Assembly (NCBI GenBank): GCA_945873955.1
Contig: CAMCFA010000001.1
Coordinates: forward strand, 310,001 to 374,000
From: an uncultured Clostridia bacterium
GTDB taxonomy: Bacteria > Bacillota > Clostridia > Oscillospirales > Ruminococcaceae
DNA length: 64,000 nucleotides
Direction: 5' to 3'
Shown in pieces: positions 59,383-64,000 of this stretch (positions are counted from its first letter, which is position 1; the number at the start of each line of letters is the position of its first letter). A program made the translations under genes and the position numbers. Under the pieces are notes generated by a model that was given only the letters and a program-made list of their open reading frames with translations, was not told where the DNA came from and did no database searches.

Positions 59383-59422
59383 CACCGGGCGGCTAACTTG
59401 CTGCCCGGTGTTTAGTTATTTT
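59383..59422 (+). terminator. Rho-independent terminator
   Basis: Eight-pair stem CACCGGGC/GCCCGGTG with a 12-nt loop, then TTTAGTTATTTT. Confidence 0.8.
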
Positions 59423-59460
59423 CACCAAAATAACGCGCGATTATTGTATTTTCTACATTA

Positions 59461-59489
59461 TTGTAATTAATGTGAATTTGTGCTATACT
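59461..59489 (+). promoter_or_regulatory. Sigma-A promoter of the histidine-kinase operon
   Basis: TTGTAA, 17-nt spacer, TATACT. An in-frame GTG at 59472 lies within this promoter, supporting the TTG at 59535 as the true start. Confidence 0.7.
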
Positions 59490-59534
59490 GATTTATATAT
59501 AGATGTTAAAAAATTTCGAAAGGCGGTGCTGCGT

Positions 59535-61751
59535 TTGAAAAAAATACCGCTTGTACAGTATCTGCACGGCCTTCTGGTGTGTGACGATTTTGACATCAGG
59601 CACAAGCTCCAGAACATGATGCTTGCCGTCGCGCTTGCGGGAAGCTCTTTTTCAACGATCAAATCCTTCGCGCTTGATTATAACATTTCCCGGAGCATAC
59701 TGTCGCTGTTTGCCACGCTGACGGTATTCGCCGCGTTCTACATATCGGTCATTCTCCGCAAGAGAAAAGCCGCCTCATACCTTGCCTGCATACTGATCGA
59801 CCTCATAATTTTCCCGCTGCTTTTCATATTCAGCGGCGGTATTTACAGCTCTATTCCGCTGTGGCTGGTGTTCGGACTGGTGTTCCCGTGGTTCATTCTG
59901 GAGGGAGCGGGCTGCTATGTCATGTTTGGGCTGGATCTGCTCGCGGCAGTTGGGTGCTTCGTGGTGCAGATATTCTTCCCCCAGATAATTGCAGAGCCGC
60001 CGGCAGGCGACATTGTTGTCACAACGGCGGTGGACATGGCAGTGGGCGTCGCCGTGATACCGATCATTCTTGGGATCACGGTAAAATATCAGGTCTACGC
60101 CTTTGAGAACCAGCAGCGGAAAATGGAGCGTCAAGAAAAACAGCTCATTGAAGCAATGAAATCCGCCGACCAGTCAAACGAAGCAAAGACCGCGTACCTC
60201 ATCAGCATGTCGCATGAGATACGCACGCCGATAAACGCCGTTCTCGGCATGGACGAGATGATCCTGCGGGAGAGCGACGACGAAACGATACTTAGCTACG
60301 CCGAAAACATACAATCCGCCGGGCAGTCGCTGCTTTCGGTTATCAACGACGTGCTTGACTTCTCAAAGATAGAGTCCGGCAGGCTGGAGATACTCCCGGT
60401 GGAATACGATGTCCGGCAGCTTCTGCACGACTGTTACAGCATGATAATCATGCGGGCGGAGAAGAAAAACCTGCTGCTTGAGGTACACAACGACCCCGCG
60501 CTTCCCCGTCGGCTCCTTGGCGACGAGATCCGCATAAAGCAGATAATCATCAACCTGCTGACGAACGCTGTGAAATACACCTCCGCCGGAAAGGTCACGC
60601 TGTCGCTTGATTTCACCCCCGCCGGAGATAATGATATCCTGCTTCAGATCACCGTCCGGGACACCGGAATGGGCATTTCGCGGGAGAATCAAGACATTCT
60701 GTTCACCGCGTTTAGCCGTCTGGACGAAATGCACAACCGCAACATTGAAGGCACCGGTCTGGGACTCAGCATAACAAAGCGGCTGACGGATCTTATGGGC
60801 GGCGAGATCGGCGTAAACAGCACCCTCGGCACGGGATCGGAATTCTGGGTGGAGCTGCCGCAGACGGTGCGCTCACTGGAGAAGGTCGGTGAGTTTACCG
60901 TGAACCGCCGTTCCGCCGGGGATCATAAGAAGGAATACAAGGAGCGGTTTCAGGCTCCCGCAGCAAGGATACTTGTGGTGGACGACGTTAAGCTCAATAT
61001 CGACGTTATGAAGGGGCTGCTGAAAAACACAAAGATCCGCATAGACAGCGCTTACAGCGGCAGGGAGTGTCTTGGGCTGGTGCGCAAGAACAGCTACGAC
61101 CTCATCTTCATGGATCATCTCATGCCGGATATGGACGGCGTTGAAACGCTGAAAAATATCCGCTCTATACCGGATATGCCGAACAAGGACACTCCTGTCA
61201 TTGCGCTCACTGCGAACGCCATGATTGGCGCAAAGGAAAAGTACGGCGCTCTCGGCTTTGCGGACTATCTTGCAAAACCGGTGCAGAGTGACAAGCTGGA
61301 GCTTATGCTGCTGGAATACCTCCCGCCGGAGCTTATCTGTCCGGTCAGCGAGAAAACCTCCGCAGAGAAAAAGCCCTCCCCGGTGCATGAGGAAGCTCCA
61401 GTGCTAGACGCGGCGCAGGGTATACGCTGGTGCTGCGGCGACGAGGCCTTCTACCGGCAGATACTTGGAATGCTGGAGCTTGGCAGGAAAACGGACGAGC
61501 TGGACAGCGCGTTCCGCTCCGGCGACTGGCGAATGTACGAAAGGCTCTGCTGCGGGCTGAAAAGCACTGCTCTGACGGTCGGCGCAGTGAGGGTTTCTCA
61601 GCTTGCCGCCCGGCTGGAGGCTGAGGCGAAGTCCGGCGGGATAGGCTATATCCGCGAAAACCACAGCCGCCTTATTGACTTCTGTCAAAACCTTGACAGA
61701 AGCATAGGCGACTATCTGTACAGAAATAAATCAGAGGGAGAAAAGTATTGA
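59535..61751 (+). CDS. Hybrid sensor histidine kinase with receiver and altered Hpt domain
   Basis: 738 residues: five to six N-terminal membrane helices (about 25-190), HisKA with SHEIRTPINAVLG (phospho-His 227), HATPase (LLTNAVKYT, DTGMGIS, GTGLGLSITKRL), a receiver (VDDVKLNID, LIFMDHLMPDMDG) and a C-terminal Hpt-like helix bundle. The Hpt phospho-His is replaced by Cys673 (CCGLKSTALTVGA), so phosphorelay through this domain should fail. TTG start at 59535, 8 nt after GGCGG. ATG of the next gene overlaps its stop. Confidence 0.93.
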   Translation: MKKIPLVQYLHGLLVCDDFDIRHKLQNMMLAVALAGSSFSTIKSFALDYNISRSILSLFATLTVFAAFYISVILRKRKAASYLACILIDLIIFPLLFIFSGGIYSSIPLWLVFGLVFPWFILEGAGCYVMFGLDLLAAVGCFVVQIFFPQIIAEPPAGDIVVTTAVDMAVGVAVIPIILGITVKYQVYAFENQQRKMERQEKQLIEAMKSADQSNEAKTAYLISMSHEIRTPINAVLGMDEMILRESDDETILSYAENIQSAGQSLLSVINDVLDFSKIESGRLEILPVEYDVRQLLHDCYSMIIMRAEKKNLLLEVHNDPALPRRLLGDEIRIKQIIINLLTNAVKYTSAGKVTLSLDFTPAGDNDILLQITVRDTGMGISRENQDILFTAFSRLDEMHNRNIEGTGLGLSITKRLTDLMGGEIGVNSTLGTGSEFWVELPQTVRSLEKVGEFTVNRRSAGDHKKEYKERFQAPAARILVVDDVKLNIDVMKGLLKNTKIRIDSAYSGRECLGLVRKNSYDLIFMDHLMPDMDGVETLKNIRSIPDMPNKDTPVIALTANAMIGAKEKYGALGFADYLAKPVQSDKLELMLLEYLPPELICPVSEKTSAEKKPSPVHEEAPVLDAAQGIRWCCGDEAFYRQILGMLELGRKTDELDSAFRSGDWRMYERLCCGLKSTALTVGAVRVSQLAARLEAEAKSGGIGYIRENHSRLIDFCQNLDRSIGDYLYRNKSEGEKY

Positions 61752-62137
61752 TGAGTAAACGGATCATGGTGGTAGATGACGACAAAATTACTATCCAGAT
61801 GTGCGAATATATCTTGAAACAGCAGGGTTACGAGGTGATTTCTGCGCTTTCCGGCAAGCGCTGTCTTGAATACCTGCGGGACGAAAAAAATCCACCGGTG
61901 GACTGCATAGTGCTGGATATCGAAATGCCGATGCTGAACGGCTTCAACACACTGTCCAGCATACGGCAGTCTGAAAAACTGATGAAGCTCCCGGTGATGT
62001 TCCTCACCGCCGCCGCAAATCAGGACACGGTGAAGGAAGCTATCCGGCTGGGCGTGACCTCCTACCTCAGAAAGCCGTTCCTGCCGAAGGAGCTGGTCGA
62101 AAAGGTCGCTGCCCTGCTGGAAAACTCCGGGAAATAA
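61751..62137 (+). CDS. Single-domain response regulator (CheY-like)
   Basis: 128 residues forming a lone receiver: VVDDDKITIQMCEY, phosphoacceptor in VLDIEMPMLNGF, VMFLTAAA and LRKPF (conserved Lys). No output domain, so it likely acts by protein contact or as a phosphate shuttle between the two flanking hybrid kinases. GGGAG upstream; its ATG overlaps the kinase stop (TGATG). Confidence 0.94.
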   Translation: MSKRIMVVDDDKITIQMCEYILKQQGYEVISALSGKRCLEYLRDEKNPPVDCIVLDIEMPMLNGFNTLSSIRQSEKLMKLPVMFLTAAANQDTVKEAIRLGVTSYLRKPFLPKELVEKVAALLENSGK

Positions 62138-62150
62138 TCGGGAGTATCGT

Positions 62151-64000
62151 ATGCTTTTATACAATATTGATTTTGAGATCTCCGCGGCGGCGTTCCTTAT
62201 CGTGCTGAATCTGTACATAAGGCTGCAATACACCTCGGATTCCCCCAGCAACAAGCACTTCAAGAAGCTGGCGCTGATCCTGCTGGTTGCGGTGATCCTT
62301 GACGTCCTCACGGCGGTGACGATCAGCTACGCTGACAGCGTGCCGATTTGGTTCAACGTTGCACTGAACACGCTGTATTTCTGCTCTGATGTACTGCTTG
62401 AACTGGAGTTCGTGTTCTATTGCACCTGCGCTACCTACGGAGAGGTCAAAAAACACATCGTCCCTAAGGTTTCAGTGGTGGTTTCCATAATCTTTTTCGT
62501 TATACTGTTTCTGAACATCTTCACAGGACTGGTGTTCAGTTTTGACGAAACCGGGTACGTTCATGGTCCGCTGTACATGATGGTGCATTTCGTGCCGCTG
62601 GCGGTGATATTTGTCACCTGCGGTATGATGCTGATGAACTTCCCGAAATTCAGAACCTCACAAAGGATATCTATCATTCTGTATATCCTTGATCTGCTGT
62701 CCGGACCGCTGATACAGCTAATTTACCCGAACGTGCTGTTTATCCTGTTCACAGTGTCTATCGGGCTGCTTCTGCTGATGTTCGCGCTGGAAACTCCGGA
62801 TTATCAGACGCTGAAAAGCACCATGAACGAGCTTCGCTCAACCCGCGACGAGGCGGAGGAGGCTATGGCGGTCGCGCAAAGCGCAAGCCAAGCTAAGACT
62901 GACTTCCTCAGCACCATGTCGCATGAGATACGCACACCGATAAACGCGATCCTTGGATACAACGAAATGGTGCAGCGTGACACACAGGATCCCGCGATAA
63001 CGCAGTATTCCGCGAATATCCGCAGCGCCGGCAAAGCGCTGCTATCCATGATAAGCGACATGATGGACTACACCGAAATGGAGACCGGCAGCTTCCACAT
63101 TGAAGAAACCAACTACTCCGCCGCGTCAATGCTGTCGGATATCACCACCTGCGGCAGATACTACGCCGAGAAAAAGGACATTGAGCTTCGGGTGAGCTTC
63201 GACCCGGATATACCTAAGACCCTCGCTGGGGACAGCATGAGAATAACTAGGATATTCAGCAACCTGCTGTCAAACGCGGTGAAATACACCGACTCCGGCT
63301 GGGTGGAGATATCCGTAAAGTGGGAGGGGCAGGACGAGCAGAGCGGCTGTCTGTGCGCACATGTACGGGACACCGGTATCGGCATGAAGGAGGAGGATAT
63401 CGCGCGGATCTCCTCCAGCTTTCTGCGGTTGGACAAGAAGCGCAATCAGAACATTCAAGGGATAGGTCTGGGGCTTACGATAGTCACCCGGCTGCTTTCG
63501 CTTATGGGCAGCTCCCTTGAAGTCAGCAGCGAATACGGCAGGGGTACTACCATGAGCTTCCGGATAAAGCAGGGTGTGATCGACCCTGCACCGCTTGGAA
63601 ATGTTGTGCCCCTGACGGAGGGCGTGGACAGGGAGCGCACTGTGGCGGGCTTCACTGCCCCGGACGCGCGGATCCTCGCGGTGGACGACAACACAATGAA
63701 CCTCGAACTGTACAAGGGCAGCTTAAAGGACACCCGTGCGCACATCGACACCGCCGTAAACGGCGTGGAAGCGCTGGAGCTCATCAGCCGGAACAGCTAC
63801 GACCTCATCATACTCGACCACATGATGCCGATAATGGACGGCATGGAAACACTGAAAACTATCAAGAAGCAGGATCTTTGCCCCGGCGTACCGATAATCG
63901 TGATAACTGCGAACGCAGTATCCGGCGAAAAAAGCGCCTATCTCAACGCCGGCTTCGACGATTATCTTTCAAAGCCGGTTTCCAGCCGTCAGCTTTGGGA
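62151..64000 (+). CDS. Hybrid sensor histidine kinase (partial, C-terminus beyond window)
   Basis: At least 616 residues. Seven N-terminal hydrophobic helices (about 5-215, 7TM-type sensor with FEISAAAFLIVLNLYIR), a coiled linker (TMNELRSTRDEAEEAMAVAQ), HisKA SHEIRTPINAILG, HATPase (LLSNAVKYT, DTGIGMK, GIGLGLTIVTRL) and a receiver (VDDNTMNLE, LIILDHMMPIMDG, ITANAV, LSKPV). The window ends just after the receiver lysine region, so any further domain is unseen. GGGAG lies 6 nt before the ATG. Confidence 0.93.
   Translation, partial: MLLYNIDFEISAAAFLIVLNLYIRLQYTSDSPSNKHFKKLALILLVAVILDVLTAVTISYADSVPIWFNVALNTLYFCSDVLLELEFVFYCTCATYGEVKKHIVPKVSVVVSIIFFVILFLNIFTGLVFSFDETGYVHGPLYMMVHFVPLAVIFVTCGMMLMNFPKFRTSQRISIILYILDLLSGPLIQLIYPNVLFILFTVSIGLLLLMFALETPDYQTLKSTMNELRSTRDEAEEAMAVAQSASQAKTDFLSTMSHEIRTPINAILGYNEMVQRDTQDPAITQYSANIRSAGKALLSMISDMMDYTEMETGSFHIEETNYSAASMLSDITTCGRYYAEKKDIELRVSFDPDIPKTLAGDSMRITRIFSNLLSNAVKYTDSGWVEISVKWEGQDEQSGCLCAHVRDTGIGMKEEDIARISSSFLRLDKKRNQNIQGIGLGLTIVTRLLSLMGSSLEVSSEYGRGTTMSFRIKQGVIDPAPLGNVVPLTEGVDRERTVAGFTAPDARILAVDDNTMNLELYKGSLKDTRAHIDTAVNGVEALELISRNSYDLIILDHMMPIMDGMETLKTIKKQDLCPGVPIIVITANAVSGEKSAYLNAGFDDYLSKPVSSRQLW

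Overview
The window looks like a chromosomal segment of an anaerobic, low-to-mid GC Firmicute, most plausibly a gut Oscillospiraceae/Ruminococcus-type Clostridium. The reasons are family-level: a cysteine T-box, near-consensus sigma-A promoters (TTGACA-17-TATAAT), GGAGG ribosome binding sites, many lipoproteins, YjfB, an AzlC/AzlD pair, a minimal two-gene SUF system, BspA-type leucine-rich repeats and several heterodimeric ABC exporters. No rRNA, phage, plasmid, CRISPR or large transposon is present. The one tRNA is an initiator tRNA-Met. Species is not claimed.

Layout. 1-3301: MarR-controlled heterodimeric ABC exporter (second subunit runs off the left edge). 3521-5121: secreted CAP protein behind an unusual triple direct-repeat promoter, plus a YkgJ-like Cys-cluster protein. 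5245-7213: XRE-AbrB fusion regulator with a two-gene ABC exporter. 7273-8981: GNAT enzyme, a hairpin-ladder element and a polytopic membrane protein divergent from a MocR regulator (9099-10445) that has lost its PLP lysine. 10476-12250: phosphoesterase-BirA-CYTH operon. 12409-13378: three unknown small proteins. 13414-18666: cysteine T-box, cysE, cysS and three tandem lipoprotein cyclophilins. 18665-21472: GH31 glycosidase and sfsA. 21529-24644: secreted beta-solenoid-like proteins and a lipoprotein. 24838-27685: YjfB, then an SPFH/YhfC-protease/RHH/SdpI operon. 27691-27961: a MITE-like hairpin ladder. 28234-31974: second heterodimeric ABC exporter. 32045-35232: azlCD and aspS.

35246-43659 holds the most interesting block: one apparent eight-gene operon read leftward from a single promoter. 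It encodes a Ser/Thr kinase with N-terminal TxxNPALS repeats, a coiled-coil protein, a zinc-ribbon/FHA protein, a radical-SAM NrdG-like protein, a small protein, a coiled-coil/LRR protein, a ClpB-like AAA+ ATPase with a degenerate first ATPase domain, and a PP2C phosphatase. The components would make a closed phosphorylation circuit (kinase, phospho-Thr reader, eraser) coupled to an unfoldase and a leucine-rich-repeat protein. I infer a system; its function is not visible from sequence.

43682-50645 is rich in iron-sulfur-linked genes: minimal SUF (SmsC/SmsB-like), lgt, and an Rrf2 regulator-nadA-mnmA operon. 51080-51981 is a response-regulator pseudogene broken by a 90-bp MITE-like insertion and a homopolymer frameshift. 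52159-56290: an SDR dehydrogenase, the initiator tRNA with duplicated terminators, a ClpC-like ATPase and a Cys-rich micropeptide. 56403-59422: an RlmI-like methyltransferase, a DUF1653 protein and a MATE transporter. 59461-64000: two hybrid histidine kinases flanking a single-domain response regulator; the second kinase runs off the right edge.
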